Shown piece by piece: positions 1 to 11,034 of a DNA stretch of 64,000 bases. Made by a program: the position numbers and the translations under genes. The notes below the pieces were generated by a model that saw only the letters and a list, made by a program, of their open reading frames with translations, made no database searches and was not told where the DNA came from. Position 1 is the stretch's first letter; each line of letters starts with the position of its first letter. Source of the stretch: Gigaspora margarita (taxonomy: Eukaryota > Glomeromycota > Glomeromycetes > Diversisporales > Gigasporaceae); the NCBI GenBank assembly GCA_009809945.1, contig WTPW01000656.1:88416-152415 (forward strand), given 5' to 3'.

Positions 1-87
1 ATTAATAAAATTATACAAAATGCTATGATTCTCTGAATTTTACTAATTGATTCAAACTTTGTGATTTAGGTAAAAATGTGCATATAT

Positions 88-287
88 TATGAACCTGAAC
101 ATGTTCATGAACCTTGAACTGAACCTGAACTGAACTTTTTTTAAGTTCAGGTTCAGGTTCATGTTCAATAATTTTAAGTTCAGGTTCAGTTCAGTATTGA
201 ACTTTTAGAGCAGGTTCAGGTTCAGGTTCAAGTTCATTGAACTTGAACCTGAACCTCTATTGAACTGAACTGAACTTCGGAACCCTA
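88..287. repeat. Degenerate GAACCT/AGGTTC word array
   Basis: About 200 bp built almost entirely from the words GAACCT, GAACTT and their complements, in both orientations, so that the stretch can fold on itself. Its right edge reads TTCGGAACCCTA. It resembles the interior of the hAT-type elements found elsewhere in the window, but no matching left terminus or target duplication is seen, so its status as an element is unproven. Confidence 0.6.
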
Positions 288-1028
288 CTTAGTAAAAGGT
301 CCAAAAAATGCGAATCAATCTCAAATATGATGTAAAATTACATGCCAAACAACTTTGCTTAGGCTGTTTGAAATTACAATTTCGTTTAACGTTCTCCCCC
401 CCACTAGCTCTAAGAGCTCCCCCCTAGAATTAAACAGGCCAATCAGAACGCTTATCTCATTTTAGGATTCCAATAAGTCACGTGTTTATAAGTCAACCAA
501 TAATAATGTGTTTATTTTTTGCAATTTTAATATGTTTGTTTAATTTGACCCCCCTCCCCCCACCATGCTTAAGCTTCTTAAGGGAACGTTAAACAAAATT
601 ATAAATTCAAATGGCCTTAAGAGCCCAAAGTAGGTTACCTAATAAGGAAAAAAGTTATATCATGAAATACAATAAATTTTAACTTTAGTACATAGATAAC
701 CCATTTTTTTTACAAGGTAACCTACTCTGTCATCTAAGTAAAGTTGTTTAGAGCATAATTTTACACATAACTGCTAATTTAAAATTAGTAAATATTTGTT
801 TTTGACAGAGATACATTTTGAAAAAGTACAAAATTGGCAAAATTTTATTGCAGTTTTTAAGCTCAAAATTTTCTTCTTTTCTTGTTCTATATACCTGCAA
901 AATTTAATTTTAAGTTAATAAGTTAGATTTAAGAAGATCTAAACTCAAAGTTATATAGTAAATTCATATGTTTTTTTTAAAAATTTTAATTATAGAAAGC
1001 AATGAATGGGACATGTTCTATGCCTGCT
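288..1028 (+). repeat. Dispersed repeat family R1, copy 1 (interrupted by a MITE)
   Basis: Shares with the next 525 bp, and with copies at 56773-57300 and 37072-37225, an ordered set of blocks: ACATGCCAAACAACTTTGCTTA, split here by an insertion; a block around TTTAGTACATAGATAACC; a block around ACAAGGTAACCTACT; and a pyrimidine-rich TTTTCTTGTTCTATAT block. It ends near GACATGTTCTATGC, as does the distant copy 3. It has no coding capacity. The family is not one I can name. Confidence 0.6.
362..616. mobile_element. 255-bp PIF/Harbinger-like MITE with TTA target duplication
   Basis: Terminal inverted repeats of about 30 bp begin GGCTGTTTGAAATT and end in the complement of GGCCATTTGAATTT. The element is flanked by TTA at 359-361 and 617-619. 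R1 copy 2 reads straight through the same site (TTTGCTTAAGAGC) without the insert, which gives an empty-site control. A 3-bp TTA duplication with GG-starting ends is the known habit of PIF/Harbinger elements. The interior has runs of C on both sides and no open frame. Confidence 0.8.
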
Positions 1029-1552
1029 AAGTGAAAAATAGGTTAAGTTAGAAAATTTTTTTTAAAAAAAATTTTTTATAAAAAAATTTTTTTTCTAACT
1101 TTAACTTTATTTTTTACTAGTAAAGGTCTGAAAAAACACATTTTGGTTTAAATTGTGAATAAAATTACATGCCAACAACTTTGCTTAAGAGCTTAAAGTA
1201 AGTTACTCAAATAAAAATAAAAGTTTTTATATTAAAAAATAAAAAATTTAAACTTTAGTACATAGATAACATATTATTCTTACAAGGTAACCTACTTTGG
1301 TCTTATAAATAAAGTTTTTTAAAGTATGCTTTTACATATACTTATTAATTTAAAATTAGAAAATATATTTTTTGACAAAGAACATTTTTGTTTTGCACAA
1401 AATTGATAAAATTTTTAAGCTCAATTTTTTTTCTTCTCATATTCTATATTCTCGAAAAATTTAATTTTAAGTTATTATATAGAGAAAGAAATATTAAAGC
1501 TTCAAAGTTTATAGTAATTTTATATATTTTTTTATAGATTTTGTTAAATTTA
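1029..1552 (+). repeat. Dispersed repeat family R1, copy 2
   Basis: Begins CTAAGTGAAAAATAGG, followed by a near-perfect A/T hairpin up to about 1120, then the same blocks as copy 1 without the MITE. Copies 1 and 2 lie head to tail. The copy ends where the element starting near 1553 begins. Confidence 0.6.
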
Positions 1553-1988
1553 ACAAGTTGTGATATTACAAATTAATATTTAAGAAAAAAATATAGTTTA
1601 AGTTAGAGTTCAAACTAGTGTTAAGGTTGGGTTAGAGGGCATATATATGTGCAAAATTAAGCATTAAAAACTTTTAATTAGAAGCCCAAGACTAGTTTAG
1701 AAGCATACCATTTATTATATAATTTTTACCATTAATACATGGTTAGAGATAGGGATCATGCCTATATATTATATAAACCAATCTGAATTAGATAAAGTGA
1801 TCACACCTTACATAAATGCGGGTAGCTACTAAGTGAAAAATATTATGTAATAAATGGCATGCCCCTATAATGAAATTTCAAGATATTTAAAAATTTTGTA
1901 ATTTTTTTTAATTTTCATTTGTTTTTGTTATACAAGATCCTGTGATCTAATTGGTCAATCATATTAGGCTGTGATATAGCAACCTGTA
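1553..1988 (+). mobile_element. Inverted-terminus element family E2, copy 1
   Basis: Ends are ACAAGTTGTGATATTAC and, inverted, ACAGGTTGCTATATCAC. A second copy lies inverted at 13833-14120. The body holds a TTAAGGTTGGGTTAGAGGG stretch like the core shared by several other elements in the window. A 168-bp MITE splits this copy. Confidence 0.65.
1699..1866. mobile_element. 168-bp MITE nested in element E2
   Basis: Inverted ends AGAAGCATACCATTTATTA and AGGGGCATGCCATTTATTA. Comparison with the unbroken E2 copy at 13833-14120 shows GACTAGT directly followed by ATATATAATGAAA, so the insert is precisely bounded by an empty site. The superfamily is not clear from the ends; the duplication is too AT-simple to size. 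Confidence 0.75.
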
Positions 1989-2188
1989 ATATTTATCAAT
2001 ATTATTTTATAATTTTATATATATATATTTTTTATATATTATATCATATGACAAATATTATAATCACTAAAATTTGTTGACTAATTTTAATAATAAAATT
2101 ACTTTTTTACAATCATATTTATATGTAACTATAGATAATTGTTATATAAAAACACTATAATTTTAATACTTAAATTTACTTTTATGAT

Positions 2189-3023
2189 TAATTGATAATC
2201 CGCCTGTCAACTGGAAAGTGACGAAATGTGGCGTGCTTCCATCTAAATTTTTTTCTTATTAAGTTAACGATACATGTCCACTAATTGAAAGTTGTAGAGC
2301 TCATAGAGGCACATATAACGGTGGTTAGATCATCCAAACCGGCCCAGTGGATGGCAAGATATCGTCAAAAAACGAGTGACCGACTATATAAAATCCCATG
2401 ACACAGATTACATATGAAAATCACTATAGGCGAAATGTGGCGTGCTTCCATCTAAAAATTTTTTTCTTACTAAGTTAACGATACATGTCCGCTAATTGAA
2501 AGTTGTAGAGCTCGTCGAGGCGCATCTAACGGTGGTTAGATCATCCAAATCGGCCCAGTGAGTGGCGAGATATCGTCGAAAAATGATTGGCCGACTATAT
2601 AAAATCTCTATGTAAACAATGTTTGTTAACATAGATTTTATATAGTCGGCCAATCATTTTTCGACGATATCTCGCCACCCACTGGGCCGATTCGGTTGAT
2701 CTAACCACCGTTAGATGCGCCTCGACGAGCTCTACAACTTTCAATTAGTGGACATGTATCGTTAACTTAGTAAGAAAAAAAATTTAGATGGAAGCACGCC
2801 ACATTTCGCCTATAGTGATTTTCATAGTCGGCCAATCGTTTTTCGACAATATCTCGCCATTCACTGTGCCAGTTTGGATGATCTAACTACCGTTAGATGC
2901 GCCTCGACAAGCTCTACAACTTTCAATTAGTGGACATGTATTGTTAACTTAATAAGAAAAAAAATTTAGATGGAAGTACACCACATTTCATCACTCTCCA
3001 GTTGACAGGCAGATTATCAATTA
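2189..3023. mobile_element. 835-bp double foldback element
   Basis: The two halves are complementary almost end to end around a centre near 2622. Outer arms begin TAATTGATAATCCGCCTGTC and end in its complement. Each half holds two related 170-190 bp units, so four units lie in the order plus, plus, minus, minus. Each unit includes GAAATGTGGCGTGCTTCCAT, a GTTGTAGAGC word and a GGCCCAGT word. There is no coding potential. It could be a foldback transposon or two nested MITEs of one family. The RNA of this locus would form a very long hairpin. Confidence 0.85.
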
Positions 3024-3572
3024 AGTATTGTTATTGAGAAAAATAAAATAGATCTATTCTGAAATTTTTATGCAAATTGGATAACTTTTTATTAGTATTA
3101 TTTTATAAAAATTTCTTATTGTACACTAGTATATAAAATGCAAGTATTAATTAATTAATTTGCAAATTTATATAATATATAAATTTTAACCAAAATTTAG
3201 ATCCAATTTAAGGTTAGAGTTAGAGTTATTTTGGGATAGAAAGAAGTATAGTTTATATAAAATTTTGTAAAAAACATTTTTTTTAAAACTTCAAAGGCTA
3301 ATTTATAATCAGAGTCTTAAGATATTAATATACCTGTATTTCTATACACTAGTGTACAAATAGAAATTCTCTATTTTTATTTAACTTATCTATGAATATA
3401 GCTAAAAAATTTGTAATTTTATTTGAAAAAATATAAAATAAAAAATAATTAATAAAATATTACTAATTTATATAAAAAATTTATGATAAATGTATTTTGA
3501 TCTCCTAAATAATGTTTTATTGTATAAAGATTAATTTACTTAGTATTATTTTTACTTTTATATATAGCATAA
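3024..3572. other. AT-rich stretch without a gene
   Basis: No coding signal. At 3190-3310 there is a diverged copy of the internal core (GGTTAGAGTTAGAGTTA, a poly-T tract, then an AAAGGCTAATTTATAAT block) that recurs inside several MITEs of this window. Confidence 0.5.
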
Positions 3573-4523
3573 TCAATAATTATTGATTGTTTTTTTTTGA
3601 TTTTAAAATACCTGTTTTGGGCACAGGTTTTTATTTACGAAAATTAAACTTGAACAAGAGTACAACTAGCTACACTTGCAACATTTGGTTGCCTATTTAA
3701 GTAGCTACTCGAAGGTTTTATACTAGTTCTACACTAGCTGCTATACTTGCAATCTACCCTCTGATCTTCTACTCCTTGACCAATCTCAACTAATTTCCTA
3801 GAACATTCATAGCAATTTTATAGTCAGTTCAGATATTCTAGATCTATTCTTACCTTGATCCTTAGGACTCCTTTATTTTGTATTCAAAAATACAATTTAG
3901 CTTATCCTTAACAGAAAACTTGGTAGAGCAATACCTGATCTATACAGATATTTATCTATACTTTAGTAATATCACATTCACTAAGGCTTATACTTAGAGT
4001 TAGAGCAAACCTGCACTCCTACTATTACCTACTTCTGCCCTTGTAAGGTTCATTATAATTCTAGCACATACCTTTACTGTTCTACTGGTCCTTTCCCTAT
4101 ATATTCCAAATTTCCAAACTAGTTAGACTGGAAGTATTAATTTATTCAGCATTAGGTGCCCTATAGTTCTTTCTTCTCTTGGTACCTACTTCTATAGTAT
4201 AGACCCTTTTTTTCTAGTGACTCTAGCAGCCAGTTTGGTAAAACACAACTCTTTAGAGTTTTATCTAGTGATACGGGTCGATGAAAAAATCGTGGGCCGA
4301 GGCCGATCCCAAAAAAGCTCAGGCTGGTCGACCGGGCCGACCTTTGCTAGTGTAATTTTTTCTGATTAGAATCAGTCAACATTTATCTATATTAAACGTA
4401 TAAAAGGCCATCAGGTAGTTTTTCGTCGAATTCTAGTAATTTTAAATTATTTAATTTTTTATTCTTTTTGTCCTTGAGAAAAATTCCAGCATGTTAGTAT
4501 TTTATGGTGATTGATAACTCATA

Positions 4524-4762
4524 CAGGGGAGTCCCAAAAATTCCGGGTCGGGATGCATCGGAGTGTATCAGAATCGTGATCGGTTGTACCGGAATTGATC
4601 AATTTTGCCCCATGATCATAAAAAATTTTACTAATGGATCATATTCATTCATTAAGTAAAAAATGCCCAGCTGATAATTTTGCTATAGAACCTGCTAACA
4701 AGTAGAGCTAAACGTCGACCTAGATCTGATGCATCTGACCCGGAAATTCGGGTACAGTCCTG
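4524..4762. mobile_element. TA-flanked MITE with CAGGG ends
   Basis: Imperfect inverted ends: CAGGGGAGTCCCAAAAATTC, and on the other side the complement of CAGGACTGTACCCGAATTTC. Both are followed inward by CCGGGTC and GATGCATC and flanked by TA. Its middle, around AGCAGGTTCTATAGCAAA on the minus strand, recurs at 18527-18815 and 42125-42320. A TA target suggests Tc1/mariner-type mobilisation. Confidence 0.6.
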
Positions 4763-4927
4763 TAAAAATCGTTGATTGATTGTCTATGCCTCCGAACATT
4801 CTAATACTTAGATTATATTCGCTATTTGCCAGTCTATCACCTAAATAATTACATTACTATAATCGACTAGCCGGTTTTTATTTATTTTCTAGCCTGAAAT
4901 ATGCTTTGGAAGAGAATTGATTCTAAC

Positions 4928-5195
4928 TAGTGATGTGAGTTGGTAGCTACCGGTAGGAATCTACCACTGGTATCTACCGGTAGATAACGGTAGATACCGT
5001 TAGGTAAATTATATACAGGGTAGATACCAATAATTAATCGAAAATTATATGGTGCATCGAAAGTATATGATTTGTCAAATAAATTTTATTTATCATGTGA
5101 CTAGTAGATCTACCGGTAGTGGTAGCTACCGGTAGCTACCACCTACCGGTAGATACCGGTAGGAACATGCCAAATTGGTAGAATTCACATCACTA
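4928..5195. mobile_element. 268-bp hAT-type MITE, TSD ATTCTAAC
   Basis: Ends TAGTGATGTGA and TCACATCACTA with the perfect 8-bp duplication ATTCTAAC at 4920-4927 and 5196-5203. Both flanks of the interior are arrays of ACCGGTAGATA-like words, themselves palindromic (TACCGGTA). It sits inside the 4266-5299 element, so it inserted later. Confidence 0.85.
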
Positions 5196-5640
5196 ATTCT
5201 AACACTTCTTTTACCAACCGGCCTGGCCCACAAAGGTGCGGCTGAGGGTCGACCCACCCATCGACCCGGCCGTTGGGCCGAGGTCGACCCGTATCACTAG
5301 TTTTATCATCCAGTTTTTCAAGTTTAGTTTTTGATATTTCAGTTTTGGTAGCACTATCATAAAGATCTTTGTTACCTTCTTACTCAGAACTTGTTAAATT
5401 GGTTTCTATTTTTCTGGTTTCTTGGTTTAGTCTGTGTAATGGTACACATATGCTTAAAGTTTCCATTCTAGATAGTAGACCAAAATTACAGATAGTACAC
5501 CCAATCAATCAGTGAAAAATAATTACTAGAACACAGATCTAATTTTTCAAAGAATTACTTGTAGGATTTGAATGCTAGATCTGCTACTTGGGAGTGCCAA
5601 CTTAACATTTTCCCTAAGTTACCACATTCTCAATAATTAT

Positions 5641-6182
5641 TGTCACGGATGATCATAAAATTGGATGATGGTGAAATCTACATGATCTCCGTATCATCAG
5701 ATTTCCTAAAATTTCTGAAAATCGTGTAAACAATCAATCTAATCGATCTACACTACGTAATCAAAACAATAACCAGGGGTTAACTCAATATTGCCTATAT
5801 GCTGCATAAATCGCATTCTTGAAATCTATATATAAAAGACCTTCTAACTGTATCAAAAAGGTGACCCTAACCCTAACCCTAAGCAAGAGGCAAAATTTTT
5901 TTTTTTTGTTAATGGTTTTATAGACTCTTTTTTGCCTCGTGGTTAGGGTTAGGGAGCCTTTTTGATACAGTTAGAAGGTTAGATATCAAGAATGCAATTT
6001 ATGTAGAATATAAGCATACCGACCGCTTATTCGCACCAGTCATAGCATTTGATTGTTTTGATTACGTAGTGTAGATCGATTAGATCGATTGTTTATACAA
6101 TTTTCAGAAATTTTAGGAAATCTGATGCATATGGAGATCACGTGGACTTCACTATCATCCGATTTCATGATCATCCGTGACA
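5641..6182. mobile_element. Foldback element with telomere-like motifs
   Basis: Arms starting TGTCACGGATGATCATAAA and ending in its near complement pair over about 230 bp each; pairing may extend to about 5634 and 6189. The loop side of each arm carries CCCTAACCCTAACCCTAA (5865-5882) or GGTTAGGGTTAGGG (5940-5954). Retroposon A inserted at its left tip, since that retroposon's target duplication repeats the terminal TAATTATTG. No coding potential. Confidence 0.75.
5865..5954. repeat. Internal telomere-like (TTAGGG) inverted pair
   Basis: Three CCCTAA units face two to three TTAGGG units across a 57-bp spacer containing an A/T tract. Adjacent on both sides is the block TGTATCAAAAAGG, which is also beside CCCTAACCCTAACC in the MITE at 11292-11439. 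It is part of mobile elements, not a chromosome end. Confidence 0.7.
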
Positions 6183-6313
6183 ATTATTAATTGCTACTAT
6201 ATATAAAATAAATAATACAATTTTATACAATAAGAAAAGTTATTTGAAGAACAACTATATCAATCATATATAAATTAGATAACTTATTATTAATATTGTT
6301 TTTATTTTATATA

Positions 6314-7076
6314 CAGTCACACCCCCTAAGTGCATGCTCTTGGGACCGGGTATAAGTGTGCACTTAGAGAGGGTATGCATTTATAGAATTAACTTCGATA
6401 GCCAATTAAAAGTGAAGTCAATCACGTGATCAATACTTTAACACCTTTTACCCAAAAATGAGCTACCCTATGATAGATAATAGTTGCTACATAGTAAAGT
6501 CCAAAGTTTATTATATAAATTAATTTTAATCGCTTAAGCAAACTTGTTTGGAAGATCAAAATACATATATTCTGAAAATTTCATCAATATCGAAGAACTT
6601 TTTATTATTTGGTTTTTAATTTTTACATTTAATAAGAAATTAAAAATTTTTTTAAAAAATATATTCGTTGAACTTAAAATTAAAAGTCAAATAGTAAAAA
6701 GTATTCTGATTTTGATAAAAATTTTTAGTATATATATATTTTGTTCGTCCAAACAAGTTTAGCTAAGTGATAATATTCGATTTGCTTAGTAAAATATAGA
6801 CTTTACTATATAACTACTATTGGCAATTAGCCAAAAATCAATTATATTTGAAAATAAGCTATAAAAAATCTAGTATTATTATTGGCTAGCTTTAAACTTA
6901 ATTATATGCATGCATTTATAGGATGCATATATATATACAGAACCCTAAAATCTCATGTATATGCAGAATATGGAGGGTGACTAAGTTCCAAGCTCGGAAC
7001 TGAGCTATGGTTTGCATATAGGGAGCATATAGGGAGGATTTGTACTTAGAGAATGTGCACTTAGGAGGTGCGACTG
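6314..7076. mobile_element. pogo/Tigger-like non-autonomous element, TA target
   Basis: Ends CAGTCACACCCCCTAAGTG and the complement of CAGTCGCACCTCCTAAGTG, flanked by TA at 6312-6313 and 7077-7078. CAGTYGNACC ends with a TA target are the known signature of pogo/Tigger elements of Tc1/mariner. The interior is itself imperfectly palindromic (arms near 6475-6560 and 6750-6830 around AACTTGTTTGG). The short AT-rich frame inside is not a transposase. Confidence 0.75.
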
Positions 7077-7124
7077 TATTTATAAATGTAGTTAAAAATT
7101 TTGTAATTTTTTATAAAAAAATAA

Positions 7125-7757
7125 ATAAACTTTTTTTTTCTTATTAACAACCTTAGCACTACCTTTATTAAATCCTTAAATTTGAATACAAGTATACAAA
7201 CAACGACCTAATTACTATGGGTAGACTATCAACTCAGCTACTTCATTGAGCACCCAAGTAGGGTTGTCTTACTGAAACACTTTTCTCCTAGCAAGCCTCA
7301 ATAGTACTGCTCCAATCAGTCACCTGTTGGTACAAATCACAGTCTGAATGCACTGCCACATGTTCTTGAAGTATTCTTTTAGACTTCAATCTCTCAATAT
7401 GTCATGTGACTTCAGTTATTCAAATCATAGTTCTGACCCAAGGACTATCCTAGAGGTTTTGATCCCAACTACTTGCAGCACTGCTCCACAAAGAACCATC
7501 AATTGACATCATATACATGAGGGTACAACTAGCCATACATGCACTTTTGGTACCTAATTTGAGTAGTCTGTCTGAAGGCTCCATACTAGCTGCAACCCGC
7601 TATAGGTGTTGCCTATTCAAAACCCTCTGATCTATGCAGTTTTTTTCAATATAGTAGGACTTGCAAACATAGAATTATGATTTTGCCGCTACTGAAAATT
7701 GAACTGGCAACCTTCCAATTTGCATTCTCAGAGCATAACCGCCATCAACTTTTAACT
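7125..7757 (-). mobile_element. Poly(A)-tailed retroposon B with tRNA-like head
   Basis: On the minus strand the 5' end (about 7757 down to 7680) resembles a tRNA gene: GATGGCGGTTATGCTCTGAG at the box A position and CAGTTCAATTTTC at the box B position. The 3' end is an oligo(A) run (T-run 7131-7139). The segment 7505-7625 shares the body block (GAGGGTACAACTAGCC, then AACCCTCTGATC) with retroposons A and C. A clean target duplication is not resolved (AACTTTT on both sides is possible). Confidence 0.55.
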
Positions 7758-8383
7758 ATAAAATTTTTTAAATTTTTATAATTTTTTTAAAATAAAATAA
7801 ACTAAAAAAAAAATTTTGTATATTTAATAGCTTTTTAATTAAACTATTAAATCTACAAAAAAAATCTTTAGTATCTTTTATTTTAAGAAGTTTATATCAA
7901 TTTAAAGCTATATATAGTTTAAAAATTTGGCGTTTATATATAAAAAAATATAACAAAATTTAAATTTATTAACAAAATTTAAATTTTATTAATAAAATTT
8001 AAATTTATATTAAGTTTTTCTGCATTTTTATTGGTCGATCATGTTACTCTGCAGCTAAAAAAATTGGCACCTATATAAAAAATTTGTTGCCTTTAAGTGA
8101 TCTCCACTATATAAATAAAAAACATATTAATAGAACATTAACTAATTTATATAAAAATTTTAGAATAGATATATTTGTTCTTTTAAACAACTTTATATAT
8201 ATATAAAAATAGATTTGCTTAGTATTATTTTGACTATTATATCTACAACTATTAATAATTGTATATAAAAATTTTTTAAAATAAAATTTAAAATCTTTAT
8301 ATTCAATTATTTTTACGCTTTGACAATCCTGCTTTTATTTATTTAGGAAGAATGTGCAAATATATAAACTATTTCGATTTACA
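7758..8383. other. AT-rich stretch without a gene
   Basis: Long A- and T-rich runs, including three AACAAAATTTAAATTT-like repeats near 7950-8010. No coding signal or recognisable element. Confidence 0.5.
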
Positions 8384-8756
8384 ATGGCTGCTACTGAAAC
8401 CCTCCTTTCTAAAATGAAAACTTACTCACGCTACTTAATGTCCGCTAAGTACGATCTGCTGCAACAACAAGTTTTCTCCCATAAGGGCATGCAACTCTCT
8501 GCACGTGCTCTCCCATGATCACTGATTGGCTGATGTTAGCCTTGTCAAGATTGCCGGTTTCTTTAAATCCTCCTCACCTAGCTTCATTATTGAAGAGATT
8601 TCAATCCAAACGAAAAAGAAAAAACAATACAAAAAGAAATTTAAAAGGGAAAGTAAAAAGGGGGTAATACTACACAACCTAAACGAAAGACCAAATACAA
8701 ACAAAAAGAAAAGAAGAAAGATGAGAAAGACAAAGAAGAAAGAAACAAATCTATAA
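8384..8756 (+). pseudogene. Unrecognised coding-like scrap
   Basis: Locally higher GC than its surroundings. A 44-codon frame starts at ATG 8384 (MAATETLLSKMKTYSRYL, ending at TGA 8516-8518). It is followed in another frame by a 76-codon frame, 8526-8756, that starts MADVSLVKIAGFFKSSS and turns into a long lysine-rich tail. I recognise no family. The two frames may be pieces of one decayed gene, or chance frames in a purine-rich tract; the second is biased enough to be low complexity. Confidence 0.25.
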
Positions 8757-8965
8757 CAAACACAAATAAAATTGTGTGAAAGTAAAAATTATATAATACT
8801 GTATAGGAACTCTACAAAGTATTATATGTAAAATATAATGCAGAGAAACATATACTAAAATACTACGCCTAATTTTAAACATTGAAAGAAATTTCTATGA
8901 AAATTCCAGAACAATCTCTAACACGTCATTCATCGTTTACATTGCAGCAAAATGATCACTTGTGA

Positions 8966-9345
8966 TGTCAACACCAATTAGGAAAGCGCAATCCCAAATT
9001 GGAAGGAGTAAACACTGCTGATCTTCTGGAGGGGGGTAAGCTGAATTGCTCACTTTTTGGCGAAATTTTGAAAACTCCAAAGAGGAAAGCTGAAAGGACC
9101 AACTTGTGAAGGAAAGAAAGAGTATATGCTATACAAAATATTATATTTAACCAAAAGTATGCTTCAACAAAAGTTTCCACTCCTTTTGACAAAAACTTTA
9201 AAGTATGGGGGCTCTACTATGTCTTTTATAGTACCGGAGTCTTCTACCGGGGAGTCAAACCCAAAAGGAGAACTCTCTTTCAGCTCTATTTCAATTATCC
9301 CAATATTCGATCTGGAACTCTGGTTTCTAGTTGCTCCAAGGTAAA
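8966..9345 (+). pseudogene. Unrecognised coding-like scrap
   Basis: Two short frames on the plus strand have ordinary amino-acid composition in an otherwise AT-saturated region. One, from about 8969 to 9109, includes LEGVNTADLLEGGKLNCSLF. The other, about 9170-9341, includes FDKNFKVWGLYYVFYSTG and ends at a possible GT splice donor. There is no start codon in the first and no family I recognise. It could be a decayed gene or a transposon-derived piece. Confidence 0.2.
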
Positions 9346-9831
9346 GTTTTGTTATGTACAAATATAATAATTGTATAGTTGTCATAGGTTGGTGATTATG
9401 AAAAAGTTGGTACGAGGGATCGTCAGAAAGAGTTAATGAATTTACTTCTGTATATTCAATTATTAATTATTGCTAAATAATTTAAATATATATAAATATT
9501 AGTCTGGTACAAAAAGATAAATATACCAATCTATTCATAATAAAATTTTTTTTAAAATTTAATATAAGTTTTAAATAACTTTATTTATTATATATATTTT
9601 GAGAAATATTTAAATATAAATTTTATTAAGAAATTTTATTTCTATAGAAAATTTTATTAATTACTTATTTTTTCAATTTGCTTAATACTAAAATATAAAT
9701 ATATTAAAATTAAAAAATTAATTTTATCTATATATAAAGTTTTTTAATTTTAATTATCTATTTATAATTTTTTTATACTAAATAAAACAAGATCTAAACT
9801 ATCTTTTGATATAATATTGATTATTGTATTA

Positions 9832-11034
9832 CTGCGAAATAACCATCATAGACATTATTTTGAAATTGCATCCTCTAAAAATAGCATACTAGGTTTCGAA
9901 ATAATGCTCATTCACATTCTGAAATAGCATGCACTATATATAAAATGCTATATAATCGAATAAAAGTGTTTAACAAATGCTTCATATTTATTCTTTTTAG
10001 CTTTAATTGCTTCAAGATAACTATTATTAAATGTTTAATTATCACTACTATAATGAATAATTTTTCTTTATCACTCACTTCCGTATTTGTATCATTCTTT
10101 AAATTGCCATATACCTTCCATAATGGTATCATCATAGCCATGTTAATCTTATCTTTCTAGTATAGGCATTATTATGTATTCTTGGTGGCTTAATCCTATG
10201 AGCCTCATTTCGGGTGCATTAAAATATGAAAGTGGCTATGTAAATATAGTTGTTTAACCTGTTGAGCAATAAAGGTTCAAAAAGCCCACTGCGTCAACAT
10301 AGTTAAAGTTGCAGGGCTAACAAAGAAGTCGCAAAATAAGTATAGCTATTATAGCATAGAAGTAGTGGTAGCAAAGTAAACATGTAGCCTTGCCTGAGAT
10401 CTAGAATATATATAAAGGGTTGCCCTCACCCTTAATCAAATATATCTAATTTATGCTCTCAAAAATCATTCTTAAATAAATATATATTCTTTTAATAATA
10501 AATGCCTAATAATCTCTGTGTTCCATAAATTACTGCCAAATTTATATGACATTTTAATATCACCTATCAGGGTTAAACTTAGTATGAAAGTACTAAGCTC
10601 TTCCATACGATAGTTATACTACCCTTATCTTAGCAGGATAATAAATTGTTATAGCCTTTCTTTTTGATTTTAATACTAAAAATAATTTTTGATAATAAAT
10701 AAATGTTTTATGCACATTCTTTTTAAAGTTAGAACTATAATGGCCTTAGAGCGCTGTGTAATAATGCCAAAGAACAAAGAAAAATAAGGTCATAAATCTA
10801 CAGGAGATACTTTATATATGTGCAGGTTTAAAAATAAATAATTTGCTTTTTACTATTGCTATGTAGAAGTTCAACAATAGGTTAATATATATATATATAT
10901 ATTAAGATTTAGATTTTTAGTGCCAGTACAGGATAAAAAATTGGGTTACCTCAAAATAGCGCATATGCGCGCACTCAAAATAGCACATGTAATCAAAACA
11001 CTGCACAGGTGCATGTTATTTTACGATAATACAG
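9832..11034. mobile_element. TA-flanked element inserted in a long inverted-repeat element
   Basis: Left end CTGCGAAATAACC after TTA, right end GATAATACAG before TA. Both ends carry the CGAAATAAYGC-type words of the 398-bp element at 12507-12904. The host element reads through this junction in its other copy (TTTTGATATAATTTTTATTAT near 16390), which supports a single insertion. The 1.2-kb interior has no transposase; at 10420-10445 there is a TATA-like ATATATATAAAGGG. The end-to-end assignment is moderately sure only. Confidence 0.45.

Larger units (their letters stand above)
4266..5299. mobile_element. hAT-type non-autonomous element, TSD GTTTTATC
   Basis: Inverted ends TAGTGATACGGGTCGA and TCGACCCGTATCACTA. 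The 8-bp duplication GTTTTATC lies at 4258-4265 and 5300-5307. The subterminal zones are rich in GGTCGACC, GGGCCGA and GGCCGA words. The interior carries two further elements (4524-4762 and 4928-5195) and no transposase. 8-bp duplications and TAG/CAG-starting short ends are known for the hAT superfamily. Confidence 0.85.
3586..5629 (-). mobile_element. Poly(A)-tailed retroposon A with tRNA-like head
   Basis: Flanked by the 13-bp direct repeat TCAATAATTATTG at 3573-3585 and 5630-5642. On the minus strand the 3' end is an oligo(A) run (T-run at 3590-3598) and the 5' end looks tRNA-derived: a box-A-like TGGTAACTTAGGG and a box-B-like GCATTCAAATCCT lie within the first 75 bases. The body near the 3' end (3650-3790) is shared with the retroposons at 7125-7757 and 55851-56536. 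About half the length is a later hAT-type insertion (4266-5299). This fits a SINE-like element moved by a LINE-type machinery; the partner LINE is not in the window. Confidence 0.7.

Noticed and set aside
5865-5954. A true telomere
   Set aside because: Only two or three units in each orientation, inside a foldback element with unique sequence on both sides.
6544-6762. 72-codon AT-driven frame
   Set aside because: Ile/Phe/Lys-only composition inside a pogo-like element's palindromic interior.
10200-10520. Possible solo LTR (TATA-like box and downstream AATAAA-like signals)
   Set aside because: No TG...CA ends or flanking duplication could be found, and it lies within a TA-flanked element.
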